A stretch of 64,000 bases of DNA from Dioszegia crocea (GCA_001600615.1 BCKK01000006.1:1567966-1631965); one strand, 5' to 3'; shown: positions 41,349 to 54,029, numbered from the stretch's first letter. The notes: a model not told the origin generated them from the sequence alone. Numbers and translations: made by a program.

Positions 41349-42997
41349 TCAGTGAATAATCCTCTCTCTAGAGCTATTCGGCTCCCAGCCAGACTTATCA
41401 TCAGGGATCTGTGATATCAGCTGGGGTTTGAGGGCCATCGGGATACCGGGTGACTCACTGATACATCCAGCCTCTGACGATCGGTTGGCATGTCAGACAA
41501 TGCATATGATGAAGTGCTCTGTGATCTCAGCCAGACTCTAGGTGATGTGCCATTAGCCAAGATGTGACTCACTGGTAAAATGAAGGATGTCGATCGGTGA
41601 GAAGCCTTGGTTTCCCCTGTTGTACCGCCTACCCGCAAATTGAGAGACAGTAGCAACCCAAGAGTGTAGACTTTGGTCTGTAGGACGCTGGACTGATCAG
41701 CTAAGCATGATGATGTGGACTTACACGAAAAGGAGCGCAATTTCGAATTGCCTGTTCCACGCAATCATGCAGATTGCCGAACTGGGAATGTCAGCTTTGT
41801 TCGCCTTGTCAACGATCAAAAGGCTGTACATACCTTATAAAGGCTGGTGTTTGAGTCTCGAAGCATCGCCTGATGGTATGAGCTTATGTACTGCATGACT
41901 CCCAATCAGGCAGCAGATAACAGCTCACAGGATGAGATTCTTGACGATTGAATCAGTCTGTGCGTAGCCCGATTTCACTCGGTATAGGCCGTAAGAGATG
42001 ATGGCGGTAATGAGGCAGTCCGTGGTCATGATTAGGCTCAACTGGAGCATCAGCGCTGTTCAAGGGGATAGGGGTCAGAGCATACCCAGGTATAAGCGAG
42101 CGCTTTTACAGCCTGTGGTATTAGCTTCGAGCTCATACCAGACCAACCGAGTAGCTGAGAAGTGCGGGTACACTCACGGGCGACTCCATAGCGTCCAGCG
42201 TGATATTCTCGAAGTTGACCGTAAGGACGCGTAAGGATATGCTGCCTAATATAGCCGTACCGAGACTGTATCCATCAGCTCCATCCTTACTTGAGGGAAA
42301 GCCAGATGATGGACCGGGCCACTTACACGAAAGGACCAATGATTGCCGCTGGAGACCAATGGGCGTACAGCCTGCACGCTCGGTCTAGGTAGAATGTCTG
42401 GAGAATCAGCATGTAGTTACATCGGTGGGATGTTGCAGCTTACCTGCGCTAGGAAGATGGCGGCAATTTCTACGCCCATACATCTGACCAGCCCTGAGCG
42501 ATCAGCGTCAGATGTATCTCATGGACGATTCGAGAAGACTCACAGGTGACTTCAGTGAAGGGTAAGTAGGTGCCGAACCCGGCTACGAATAACCTCAACA
42601 TCCACGCTGTGATTCTAATGATGTCAGGCTGGGAGTATGTTTTGTTTAGGAATACAGATGACTCACAATCCGGTAGACATGGTAGTGGTAATGACAGCGA
42701 GAAACTGAGGATCAGCTTCATTCCCTTTGATTGGCGATAGGAACAGCCTCACCACTATAGCCACGACATGCTTCCTATCTCTTTTCACAAACTGGGAATA
42801 TGTGAATGTCTGGCAGACAACAACACCCATGAGCAAGCTATCGATCATTCCACTAAGCCTTTCAGCAAATCACTCCAAACTCCCCACGCGAAGAAGATTC
42901 GAGCTTACCTGATAAAGAACGGCGATAGATGAAGACCTTTATTGCCACCTAGGACATTCGCGGCCAGCGCTTCTTTGAGAGCGGGGGAGATGGACAT
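41349..42997 (-). CDS. DUF6534-type seven-helix membrane protein, 14 exons
   Basis: Minus-strand exons: 42997-42909, 42852-42753, 42704-42667, 42614-42544, 42493-42444, 42397-42327, 42265-42178, 42112-42086, 42041-41929, 41869-41834, 41781-41725, 41687-41573, 41518-41459 and 41408-41349. They total 324 residues with all phases closing. The family is basidiomycete-specific and of unknown function. Landmarks match in order: a short N-terminus ending in FISGMIDSLLMGVVVCQTFTY (helix 1), YLDRACRLY, LIMTTDCLITAIISYGLYRV (helix 5), the conserved loop SGYAQTDSIVKNLIL, then ETQTPAFIS and the end KVYTLGLLLSLNLR. Exons as short as 27 and 36 nt explain why no long open frame marks this gene. The tail after the last helix is hydrophilic. 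Confidence 0.85.
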
Positions 42998-43804
42998 TCT
43001 GCGAAGATTAAAGATGAGGTCAGAGAGTCAGACAACGGAGGGTAGCAAGCTGCATGGTGAGTTTGTAAGCTTGACGATACCTTCCACTTGGACAGCGGAC
43101 TGATACGGCCGACTAGCTTTCATATCGGATTACAACCCTCGAAGTCTATCCCTTCGGACATGGCGACCTCCGATCCGGTAGCGGTGCATGAAGGGGTAAA
43201 CAGGGGGGATCTTCCGCGCTTTGACCCATGTGCTGATGGTTGTCGAAGCTAATATCCGATCGCATGTCCACACCTCTCCCTGTTTCACAGCCTCTTTCAT
43301 CAAGTCGTTGTCGTCCAGGCTGAGCGCGAGATTAAGCTTTGAGGAGAGTAGTAACCCGTGTGGACACGATCTCGGATCTGTTTCAAGATTGGCTCGGGGG
43401 CGCACGAGGGTTTGTCACCTCTCCGATATCGGAGCAATTATGGCGAATTGTGCATGATTGTAAAGGAACTATCTGACAGGTTCGCATGGTCGAGAGTCAC
43501 AGTCGAGCGGTATGTGAGAAGAAGAGATTAGAGCGTTGAAAGGGAAGAGCAATGGCAGTTGGCTGGTGAGTCGCCCGATGATCGAACCTTGATTTACGGA
43601 ACATGTCGGCAGGGGTCCGTGCACCATGTATCATTCATCCGTCCAAGCTCAGAGGTGCTGGCTGGTTCAGAGGAGCTTCCAGAGTATCCCTCACCCCAGA
43701 TTATACAGCACGGTACGTGTTCCTACTATACACAGAAGATTCCCACTAAGCAGCCCGATACACCACTGTTTCGCCCTTCCCGAGCGGACCCTCCGCCCAT
43801 ATTC
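42998..43804. other. Intergenic region between the DUF6534 and prolyl hydroxylase genes
   Basis: 807 bp with the promoter of the DUF6534 gene (minus) and the 3' flank of the hydroxylase gene. Open frames on both strands lack splice or domain support. Confidence 0.5.
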
Positions 43805-45712
43805 TCATCCGCCTATCCCTTCTTCGCCTTTCCCACCCTGCTTCACCCCCACACTGGCCGGTACAAGTCCCGCTGGTGGCTTGAACGCACCAAAGCCTTT
43901 AGCCTCGTAGAGTAGATCGGTCCGAATGACGATTTTACCGCCTAAGGGACCTACGGCTGAGCCTTCGTGTAAGAGGGAACCGTGCGTATCGCCATGAGCT
44001 GTAATGTCAGCATATGACTTTCTGGCCTGCCTTGAAACACATATACAAAAAGATGAGGTGGAAGAGGCTGAGACGATATTTCGGGAAAGAGAGCAAGCTG
44101 GCACCCAAAGACAGTAGAAGACTTACGGAAGCATAGTACCCCGCCTTGTATCGGTGCAACTTTGATTGCGTCCATACTGCCTATTCTGTCCGGAGAGGGT
44201 AAGAAGAATGTCGTGCAGCCTGTATCTGTTGGGATATCTTCGTTGAGGTAGACAAGGAGGGTGTAGCGGGACCAGAGAGGGTTATCGGCGGGTGATGAGC
44301 TGAAAATGTCAGTTGGACCCTTGTGCGAGTTGAATATATGAGCTGGAAGTCATGAAATTGTGGTGGCGGAATGATAGAGGGGGTGATGAAGCAGAGCCTG
44401 GTACTATCCGAAAGGATCAGAGGATGGCAATACTTACTCGTGCATGTATTCGCCAGTTTCAGGGTGGAGGCCCGCTGCTGGCCATGCGCCGTCAATGTGG
44501 GGCTGAAATATCAGCGAGAGTCTGAGCGAATAGCAGCAGTGCAGTGCTTTCGTTCTGATAGACTCACCCTGTAAACCTGGTTTTGGGTATATTGATACAC
44601 CCTAAATCTCGCATTGATCCCTCTCAATTTCCCACCGCCACTAGTCACCCCTCCAGCGCCATCCGCCATCGGTGCAGTCTGCGGGAAGAAGCCCTTGATC
44701 CGATCGTAGAAGTGGTCTAGGAAAGGTTTGTCCGCCAACCAGACAAAGTTCTTGGCTAAGATAGACGTCTTTGTCCGTGCAGACCCCTCGGCCGCTTCGT
44801 CATTCTCGAACCCTATTGCCGAAGCTGCTCTGACGATTTGTAGACATTCGTCCGGTGTGAAGACGTCGGTGATGAGGAATGCACCTGGGACGTCTGGAAC
44901 GTCCAGCTTTGTCGGTTGAGGAGGGGAGGAGGAGAGGGAAATGGTAGATGGGGCCGAAGCGTAGACTGTCGAGTCGTATAGGTTTGGAGGTCGACGAAGG
45001 GGGCCTGGGACGTGGTGGACTGGTCGGAATCCGGGATAGGGAGCGAGAGGTGGGGTGTCTGAAAATTAGTAAGGCTATAGAGAGGTTAAGAGCTGGACAT
45101 ACCGAATAGCTTATCATTCTTCATCAATTCCCATATTTTGATTTCACCCTCTGTATTTTCTCTCGCCTGCCATACAGGTCTCATCCCTTTAACAATCCTC
45201 TTCTCATCCTCTTTCTCCTCTTCAGTTCCCATACTAGCCACCCTTAGTATCATATCCAAACACCTCATTGCCTCCGGATCCCCCTCTTCATCCACATCCG
45301 ACGTCGCATCGCATTCCCTCACCCATCTTTGGATCGCCCCTAATTTCGGCGGCAACCGCCTTGTATACATCTCAAAGAGAAGAATGAGCGCATCGGTGAA
45401 TCGAGATTCCTGAAGCGCTGCGGATACTTTGGCAGTGAGGGAAGTACCGAGAGTAGTGCCTTCGGTCAGGATCCGGTGAATATCGTGTATATCCCGTTTG
45501 AGAGGTTTAAGATACGGATCCGCAAGCTCATCGGGGTTTTCAATGAGTGTGCGGAGGACCAAGAGGGTGGACTGGAGTTCGGAGGGTGAGATGAGCTGGT
45601 CTGATGTGGATTCGGAGTCGGGGGAAGGGAGGTGGGCGGCGGGTGCTGGAGCTGCGGCAAAGGCTTCCTGCCGCTTCCGCTTCTTGTTCTTTTGCTGGGC
45701 GTTCTTACCCAT
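43805..45712 (-). CDS. 2-oxoglutarate/Fe(II) oxygenase, prolyl 4-hydroxylase-like
   Basis: An iron- and 2-oxoglutarate-dependent oxygenase of the P4H-like group. Minus-strand exons 45712-45103, 45058-44568, 44502-44438, 44299-44127 and 43998-43805 give 510 residues. The first 35 residues are Lys-rich and Ala/Pro-rich (KNKKRKRQE), suggesting a nuclear or nucleolar protein. A helical region spans to about residue 200. The catalytic domain follows: GAFLITDVFTPDECLQIVRA, INARFRVYQYTQNQVYR, the iron ligands in PHIDGAWP, a conserved TLLVYLNEDI, the distal His in HGDTHGSLLHEGSAV, and the 2-oxoglutarate Arg in KIVIRTDLLYE. Introns 3 and 4 (138 and 128 nt) are long for this window. The substrate is unknown. 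Confidence 0.9.
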
Positions 45713-46824
45713 CTTATGTGATTGAGCAGGTCTCGCTGTTGGGCACTGAGTAGCTAAGCTTGGTAAGTAGAGTATGCAAGAGTGCTAAGGGTGATAGAGA
45801 TGTCTGCCCATATGAAGATTTTAGGCTCCCAAGATTTGAAACACGGGGCTATTACGTTACCATCACTCACTGCCGCTCTAGTTGCCTTGCCTCCTTGCCT
45901 ATAGCTTGCATCTCCCCATAGATACCGCCTATACTTAATGACGAATGGCAGTGTAGCGCTCGTGGTCTCTGCCGCCTATGTCTTTAGTGACCAGACCAAG
46001 TCACTCCGTTCTATGCGGCTTGAAAATTAGTTGGACGAGATGCCACCCCGTCCACCTCCGCCGCGTCGGATCAGCCAACCTTACGCGCCCTTGAGCCTTC
46101 ACCCAGTGAAAGCGTAGTTCATCCTCTATGTCGACTCCTATACGGCTCAGTCATCCCACAAATGTATGTGCCCACTTCGAGAGCGACCAATACACCCACC
46201 CCTCGTCCGATATGAAGTCTGAAACGCGTCTCTCGTTTCAATTGGGGGTCCTTTGGCGATTCAGCGCTAAAGGAGGTAGGTTTGGGGGTGTCTGAGGAAG
46301 CGCTGTGTTCAATGTGACTGCCGGAAGCGTGGTATCTAGTCGGGTCAGATCAGTGGCGCTCACTCTAGCCTGGATTTCATGCTCCACTGATCTAGCTTCC
46401 AAAATCCGGGCCAAACCTCTCGATAGGGCCAGCTGTAAGTACGTCCGATCAGATTCGGCGCCTTCCGTGACTTCACCTTCTTTTCGCGGTAAGTCTTGTC
46501 TTTTCACTCTCCTCATTCGGAGCTGACATCAGTTACCAAACGAGTTCTGCTCTTCCTCTTTCGTCATTCCGCATCCAGCTATACCGAGGACTGCCTTTCG
46601 CGGGTTTCGAAATTTGCCGTTTCAAAGGGATCACTTTTGTGAGGTGAGTAGCTGGCAATAGCAATAGGCCGGAAGCGTCAAGTCGGACGCGTTTGGGCAC
46701 AGGTCTGGAAGCTGAGACCGTAGCTATCTGGAAATCCCTTCGCCACTTCCCCCTCAATCACCTCTCATTCGCATAGACAGATATCCACCACTTTATCCGT
46801 CTTCACCCTGAACTTCTCATCAAG
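45713..46824. other. Long divergent intergenic region, possible small gene
   Basis: 1,112 bp. A 55-codon frame starts at an ATG at 46128 and stops near 46293. Further downstream, stretches around 46320-46440 and 46545-46628 look coding (VRSVALTLAWISC, TKRVLLFLFRHSASSYTEDC) and are bounded by GTAAGT donors (46436, 46490) and a CAG acceptor near 46532. I could not join them in one frame, so a small or broken gene is possible but not claimed. Confidence 0.3.
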
Positions 46825-48757
46825 ATGTTCGGTATGCCAATGATGGGGATGGGCGGTATGGGTCCAATGGGCATGGGAATGGGAATGGGCCCGATGGGGA
46901 TGGCCGGGATGGGGATGGGAATGGGAATGATGCCCGGTATGGGAATGCCAATGGGGGTGCCTATGCCAGTTGGGATGCCTACTCCTGGTACGTTTATGTC
47001 TTCTTCACAGGTCAAGGTCAGAGCTGATAGTTCAGGAGTTATGCCCGGTATGCCTGGCCAGGGTTTCTACAACTCCCTTCCAGGGCGATTCGGCCGTGAT
47101 CAACTAGGCAGGGGTAAGTTTTTCGTCTCTCATCAATTGAAGGCCCAGAGCTCACAAGGTCAGACTTTGCTGGTCCAGGCGGTGTGGGTTCGACTCAGCC
47201 GTACCGACCTCCTGATCCATCGTATGTTTCCACTATCCTTTGACGGCGTTGACGCTGACATCATAGGGCTCTACCACCTATGCCGGCTGGTATGCCATTT
47301 ATCGCCCGACCGGGTCAAGAGGGCTTTGACGCGTATGGCCGAATCAGTGAGCTCAGACTTGTCTATCGAGGACGGAACATCAGCTGATCGCACAGTCCCC
47401 CCTGAGTTGCCTGACGGTACGTTTCGATGAATCTTCAATGAGGGTTATGCTGATGATATAGGTTGGGACGGATGGGGACGCCCAATCATCTCTGGCACTA
47501 CAGCTCCGCCAGCACCACCTCCAGTGGCTATGACTCACTCAGTCCCGCCCTCTGGCCCCTACCCCGCCACACACGATATGCCAATCACTTCTGGCTCAGG
47601 CGGGAATGATCACCGTAGTCAGGCGCAAGGACAGTACCCCGGTCAAATCCCCCAGAGCGCAAGTACGGATCAGACACCGTTGAGTGCCGAGTCTGGACGG
47701 CCAGAACAGTACGTTGGCTTTTGGGCTTACTATCATCCGAGCGCTGCGTCGTCTGCTGCTGTGGCTGGAGGGATCAGGGGCGGGAAGAAGGCTCCGCCTG
47801 GGAGTAAGTGGTGGGAGAAGTAGCCCTTTGAGGGGGAGACGGCATCATGCATGCCCTTGGACTTTGACTGCGTACTTTACAGAGCAATCACTGACTCTCC
47901 CAGACCACCCTGCTTTGATCGACCACCAGCAACCAACGACTCGTACTTCCGATACGACGAATTTGAGGCCTTTGCTCTATCGTCCAAAGCGCTCAACGAG
48001 GCTTGGAAGCTGCACATCCCCAGAGAGCTGATCAGTCACGATGTCACCGAGGAGGATTGGTGAGCTTTGGCTTCTGCGCGTTTGACGTTGGCTGATATGC
48101 AGGACGCGCTTCATTTCTGATCTCAAACGTGAAGCCCTCACTGGCGCTCTTCACGGTCAACACGACTACACCGCCACTCTCCAAGCTCATCCCTCTCGGG
48201 GTGCTGCCCACCCCCGCGGTCCCACCCCTCTACTTTCCGACAGCGTCCACTCTCTACTCGCCAGCTGGGCCGTCGCCTTCTTCCTTCCGCGCGGTATCCG
48301 AGTTTACGCCGCTCAAGATGGGAAACGTGTCGTTCCACCTCCCATTGAGCCTCACGGCCGGAGCAGGCGGGGATACTCCCGCGCGGACGAGTTCAGCGAC
48401 ACGGCGGAATCTGCATCAGAGGATGATGATTCGGATTGGTGGGAGGATGAAGAGGATAGGAGGCGGGAAGATATGTATCTCCCTCGAAGAGAAAGAGGGG
48501 TGAGGAGTGCAGAGAGGATGAGGGAGAGAAGGATGGAGCGAAGGATGAGGGAGTTTGAGGCGAATCGGAAGAAGAAGCGGGGCGGGGCGGGCGGGGCGGG
48601 AGGGATGTACTCTGCCAGTGCGAGAGGTAGTAGGCGGAGTGGGGCTGCGATGGGTGGAGGATGGGAGGTGCACTTTGTGCCTAGTCAGCCGACGTTATGG
48701 CAGCCTGGGATGAGGCCGAGGACTTATGGCGAGCCGGTGGTTAGGGTCAGGCGGTGA
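46825..48757 (+). CDS. Uncharacterised protein with Met/Gly-rich N-terminus
   Basis: Eight exons: 46825-46987, 47036-47113, 47164-47221, 47267-47346, 47396-47416, 47462-47803, 47885-48059 and 48103-48757, for 523 residues with closing phases. One exon is only 21 nt. Residues 1-55 are a Met/Gly/Pro repeat (MGMGMGPMGM type). A Gly/Pro-rich linker follows. A conserved-looking globular part begins about residue 260 (FDRPPATNDSYFRYDEFEAF, then WKLHIPRELISHDVTEEDW, FISDLKREALTGALHG). The C-terminus is acidic, then strongly basic with a likely helix, and ends in a Trp/Pro-rich tail. I know no named domain. The acceptor at 47884 rather than 47882 is chosen to keep the frame. Confidence 0.7.
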
Positions 48758-49016
48758 GGTCGGGGGGCTTGAGGCGTCGTAGCTTGATAATTTGTGTATG
48801 CTTCTGATATTTCCATGGCTATGTAGATAACCGTGCGAGCTGGCCGTCTACCCTCTGGCAGAGGTCCGAGCGATATACCAGAACGAAGCAGAGTGTCAGA
48901 AGGCAAGAAGCACAGAAATCAGCCCACGGACCACCCGGCAACTGGCGATTTCGCGCCCTAGCTTGGCGAAATTCCAAACCTCACCAACAACCATTCATAC
49001 ATCATCCTCACACATC

Positions 49017-52000
49017 ATGGCAGACGGTGAGAAGGTGGAGATAGAGTCTTATCGCCCTTCAGCAGAGAGCGTGGGTATTGCTGGTCGACACTTTGTCGAT
49101 CAGCATGGTCGAGTGTTGGATCTGCGTGGAGCGAATGTTAGCAGTTCTAGCAAAGTGTGAGTTTTGGCTCTGGTCTTTTGCATTGAACCTAGGTGTGTCT
49201 GCTGATCTGTTACAGACCTATCAGACCTTGTCCGCCATTCCACCTACATGCCAATGCGAGTTATGTCGGTCGGCCATTCCCCTTGTCTGAGGCAAGGGAG
49301 CATTGGCGTAGACTTCGATCTTGGGGATTGACCTTTAGTACGCTTCCCCAAACTCTGCGATACCAGATACTGGAGAGCACGAAGCTTATGCTATATAGTG
49401 AGAATCACAGTCACTTGGGAAGCTCTAGAGCATGCCGGACCGTGAGTATTCTCCGACAGCCAAAACCTCGAATAACGCTGACTGGACACAGGGGCAAATA
49501 TGACCAGGAGTACCTCGACTACCTTCGCGAGCTGCTTACTACGATGCACGAAGAAGGAATCGCAGCTTATGTGGTGCGTCTTCTTTCACTGCTCTTCTAC
49601 TGGTCCGAGCGGGTCCGAGCTCCAAGGGTCCGTGCTGACTTTCAGGTCATTCACCAGGATGTCTTCTCTCGATACTGCGGAGGAGTAAGCTTTCCCTTCC
49701 CTGCATGTCAACAGGTGAAAGACTCGAGGCTGATCTATTAGTCTGGCGCTCCCGGCTGGGTGGTAGAAGCTGGAGGATTCGATCTGGGTGATGATGGAGA
49801 TAAGCTCGCTTTGGCGGGTGCGGCATTTTTGGATGGTGTGAGGGGCGGACGATTGCAGGGTGAACGAGGACTTTGGCCGACCGGTATGTCTTCTCCCTAT
49901 CTGGAACATCAGCTACGTGTTGTCCGATCTCTGGGACGCAAAAGCTGATGACCTCAGGCTATTCGAAGCTCGCTTGCGCAACCATGAAGTGAGCTAGTGC
50001 CTCTCTTACGCATGGATAAACCAAACAGCTGACATCTTGAGCACGCTATTTTGGGGCGGAGAGACCTTTGCACCTTCTTTCAAAGTCAAGAACAAGACTG
50101 GGAAGATGGTCAATATCCAGACATACCTTCAAGATGCCTTTTTTGGCGCTGTGGAGAAGCTCGTCGAGGCTGTTGGGGATCTGCCAGGTGTACTGGGATT
50201 CGAGGTGAGCTGAAGAATCCCCCTGAGGTAAATTCGAAGCTGACAGGACAGCTTATGAATGAGCCTCATCCTGGGTTCATCGGGCTGGAGACTGTACATG
50301 GTTGGGTAAGCTAGAAGACTCTTTGACAATGGTGAAGAACAACCGCTAACAATCTCCAGAATTACAACACCGACCTACACCTCGGTCAATTCCCCTCCCC
50401 TCTCCAATCATTCAGTATGGGCGCCGGCCACCCGACACCTGGCGTACCAATCTACACTCGCTCATTCCCTTTCCCCACTCGACACATGTCCTCAATCATC
50501 GGTAACCCCAAAGCCGTCTCTGTGTGGAAAACCGACGGACCTACAAAGGGTGAATGTCCATTCGAGAAGGAGGGAGTATGGCGTTGGTCTGCCCAGAAGA
50601 AAACGGCAGTAGCACTACAAGAGGATTACTTTGGGAAAGATAGAAAGGGTCGGAAAATCAACTTCTATCAAGACTTTTATTTCCCTTTTGTTAATCGCTG
50701 GGAAGGCGTTGTGGGGAAGAGAGGCGGACAGGAGGGGAGATTGAGATTGGTCGAGGCTGTTCCTAACGAGTTTTGCCCCGATTGGCCGGGGAGTTACAGG
50801 CCTAGTAACTTTGTCTATGCCCCGCATTGGTGAGTTACAAACACCCCGAATATATCTCGAGGTGGCCTGAAGCTGACCACACAGGTATGATTTGAATACA
50901 ATGTTCAAGAAGAAGTTTGGCTTTATGACTGTAAATGTTCAAGGCTTGTCAAGAGTAAGTCTTGTTTAGTTCTTCAACCCTTCAGCTTCATCACTCCCCT
51001 TCTCCCTCTTCGGCAGTCCTTATTAGCCATTCCAAAGTTACCGGTTCATTCACCTCACCATATCTGAGTCGTCAATGCTGACATTACAGGGCATGTTCTT
51101 CCTCAAGGGTCTCTACTTCGGCCAAGCCGGCGCAAAGAAGAATTACGCTCTGCAAATCAAGACCCTGGTCGACAAGGCGAGGTTGAAGCTGGGAGAGGTA
51201 CCTATCGTGATTGGCGAATGCGGAGTTCCGATGGACCTCAAGTGAGCTACTCGTGCCACATCAGAGAACGATGCGAGGCCAGTCAGCTGATCAACTAGTA
51301 ACGAGCAAGCTTTCCGTACTGGCGATTTCTGGGCGCAGGAGCAGATGATGGATAGTCTGCTTTCGGCTTTGGAAGCTAGTTTGGTTTCGTTCAAGTGAGT
51401 TTCGAAATGCCAAGCTCTTTCGCCAGCGGCACAAATAACTGATACATGTAGTCTGTGGTCGTATAACCCCGCAAATGACGATGATATCGGATGCGACGTA
51501 AGTTGAAGTCTCAAGATTCATGCCTACCGGTACATACAGCTGACCAGAGTAGTGGAACGCCGAGCACTTCTCTTGGTACTCCAACAAGCGACGCGACGAT
51601 GTTTTGGCTTACAACAAAGCGAACGGAGATGAGAAGGAGGGAGAGGGTAAAGATGGCGCAGTGGTGGATCTCAACGCTGGAGCCAGACTCTTGAACGTAA
51701 TTGTGGTAAGTCACAATTTGTCTTCAGTTTTTGAGCCTATTGCTGATTATCAGCGCCCATACGCTATCGCCACTGCCGGAGTCCCCATGACTTTGCTATA
51801 CTACTCCCATTCGAGCGAATTCTCCTATCGCTTCCGATCCCCTTACCGCCCCGCCTCCAGTCCCGAAGAAGCAGCATCCACCACACCTCCACCTACCGCC
51901 GACATTACCGAGATTTTCCTCCCGCGCAGAATCTACCCACCCCACCTCACGAAGCACATCCTCTCCCCTGGCGGCCGGATCTACTTTGATTGGAAGAATC

Positions 52001-52281
52001 AACGGGCGTTCATCTGGTTTATCGACCCTGAGACTGAAGAGACACCAGCGGGCGAAAAACCAAGGAGCAAAGTGGCTCGAACGAGGCGGGTGGATATTTG
52101 GATCGGATATAGGCAGAAAGACGCGTGGAAGGTCTGGCAGATTGCTTTAATGGCCTTCGTCTGGCTAGGTGCTGTTGCGCTCATTCTGGTTTTGCAGAAA
52201 TGGGATTGGCAGAGGGAGCGGAAAATGGGGTTGAAGCCTTGGGCTGGAGCTAGGTTATTCGGCGGAGATTGGAGTGATTAG
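49017..52281 (+). CDS. GH5 (GH5_12-type) glucosylceramidase/sterylglucosidase
   Basis: It resembles the fungal EGCrP/Sgl1 enzymes that cleave glucose from glucosylceramide or steryl glucoside. Sixteen exons: 49017-49156, 49216-49337, 49399-49441, 49492-49573, 49646-49684, 49742-49883, 49958-49988, 50042-50204, 50252-50305, 50360-50829, 50885-50954, 51090-51241, 51299-51394, 51452-51497, 51553-51705 and 51754-52281. They give 776 residues. Landmarks: FVDQHGRVLDLRGANVSS, RITVTWEALEHAGPGKYD, IHQDVFSRYCGGSGAPGW, the acid/base Glu in LMNEPHPG, the nucleophile Glu in VIGECGVPMD, and LWSYNPANDDDIGCDWN. A C-terminal hydrophobic segment (WQIALMAFVWLGAVALILVL) near residue 740 could anchor it to a membrane. 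No signal peptide is present. Which of the two substrates it prefers cannot be told from sequence alone. Confidence 0.92.
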
Positions 52282-52815
52282 GCAGGGTATGCATGTTTCG
52301 TGAGCAGGTTGAGCAGCTGTCGTGATCTCGCATCTGTACCTCCTTCTCGTGTATGAGATTGCCCGAGCAGCGTCGGAACATGTCGTTTGGTGCAAAGTCA
52401 GATGTCAGCATTTGGCGCGCATATCAAATTACCCAATCGGGCAAAAACCAAGACGAGAATTGCCCGAAGCGGGAATTACGAGATGGCGATCGCAAGATGT
52501 TTCGCGTGATGATCTGCTCGTGTTGACATGCTCCTACATATGGACCTGACTAATGACTACGCCCATCCCATGCGACAGTCAGACCTGTCAGCAGAATTGT
52601 CATGTTTTCCAACCCTTTTCCAGCCTTTTCCACTCTTGGTCCCCTTCCGCCCGGAGCTTGCTCGGCTGACATCGAGCTGGATCAACGAGGATAGAATGTC
52701 AGCATGGCCCTTCATCTCCCCTCTTCTCAATTGCACCCATCAGCCTCACAGTGCGACCAGGCTCTTCCGCTTCCACCAAACCAACGCATAACTCGCATCA
52801 CTTCGCCAAGTCAAT
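52282..52815. other. Intergenic region upstream of secreted gene C
   Basis: 534 bp. The last 80 bp have a Pro/Ser-like CT-rich leader before the ATG at 52816. No gene is supported. Confidence 0.5.
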
Positions 52816-54029
52816 ATGCGAATCGCCTATCTTGCCATCCTGGCGGCGCTAGCGGTCTCCGCTCTTCCAGGCGGTCCATCCCGCTCAATAGACTCGCTGC
52901 GGGATGTTTCATCCCACGGCAGTCTCCATCGTACAGGTGTGGTAGGGAGGAGCGTGCAACTTCGAAGGAAGGCGAAGCGCAACTGCTCGACCAATGCCGA
53001 GTGCTTGCGTCGCGGAATGCCGCTTTTAGCACCCAGGACTCGGGGTCGAGGAACTCCGGCTCGCCGTGCGGAGCCGTCACCTATACTGCTGATACCAGCG
53101 GGAATCTTGTGAGCTGACCTTCATTCGTTGTGTCAGCCACATGAAAAGCGTTTGAGGAATGCGCTAACTGAGCAGCCAAGCGCGGGTACTCGTCAGCAAT
53201 ACCGAAAGCGGAGCCTTTGTGGGATATCTCTCTCTGAACGCCGCCGGATCCGGCGTCTACACTATTGTGCCTGTAAATCTTGAATCTGACCACTGCACCT
53301 TGTACGGCTGCTGATAAGAAATAGGCTGTTGATACCGCCATGGTGGCCACACTAGACACTAGCCAAAGCTCTACCGACCTTGATGTACTCCCCGCCATGG
53401 CAGGAAATCTACCTTACCTTTGTGGTGTTGGAACCATCAATGCCGCTGGCAATGTCAATGCCATCGGTGCAGGATCTTCTAGGTGAATTACCCTTGTCCG
53501 CCATCAGCTAGAATTCGGACGCAGGCTGAATGCTCAGAGCCGGTTTTCTCAGTAATTGCAAACCAAGTACTCCTCCCGATTCTCCGCCCTCCGATGGCAC
53601 GTGTGCCCGGTACGCCGGGCCCGGCGCCAAATAGAGACTGCTGTCGTGAGTAACTCATACATACATCCGAAGACACAAGAAGGGAGCTGAGCGGCTCGGT
53701 GGAATATCAACCGGTTCACTAAAGAGATGTCCATGCAGTGGACCAACCCGGATGGCAGCCAGCCTCCGACTTTCCTTGTCTATTATCCTGCCGGCAATGG
53801 TGAGTCACTCTTCTTCTGCATTCGCATGTGCATATTGCTTCAGGGAGGGTGTGAAATGTATGTTGAGCCTTCAGGTCAGATGTTCTTCACCGGAGACGTC
53901 GATGCTTTCCGGGGACGCAATAGCGATGTCGGAACATCTTTCGGAGTGGTGAGTCTTTGTCTCTCTCTGAATGACTCTTTCTGGGGCTTTCTGCTCACTG
54001 AGCAAACGCTACGCCTCGAACTGGTCTGA
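52816..54029 (+). pseudogene. Secreted protein C of the A/B/C family, probably broken
   Basis: A distant copy of genes A and B, 34 kb away and on the other strand. Exons are approximately 52816-53108, 53176-53272, 53325-53482, 53538-53645, 53725-53794, 53876-53949 and 54003-54029. The start has a signal peptide (MRIAYLAILAALAVSALP), then CSTNAECLRRGMPLLAP and a dibasic ARRAEPSP. Later landmarks are GAFVGYLSLNAAGSGVYTIV, YLCG, GFLSNC, MQWTNPDGSQPPTF, FFTGDVDAFRG and an end close to RLELV. In exon 4 the codons for the shared KLETAI segment lack one base, creating TAG at 53632-53634. The next junction also does not close in phase. Either the gene is dead or the sequence has base errors. The 5' limit of exon 5 is the least certain. 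Confidence 0.6.
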
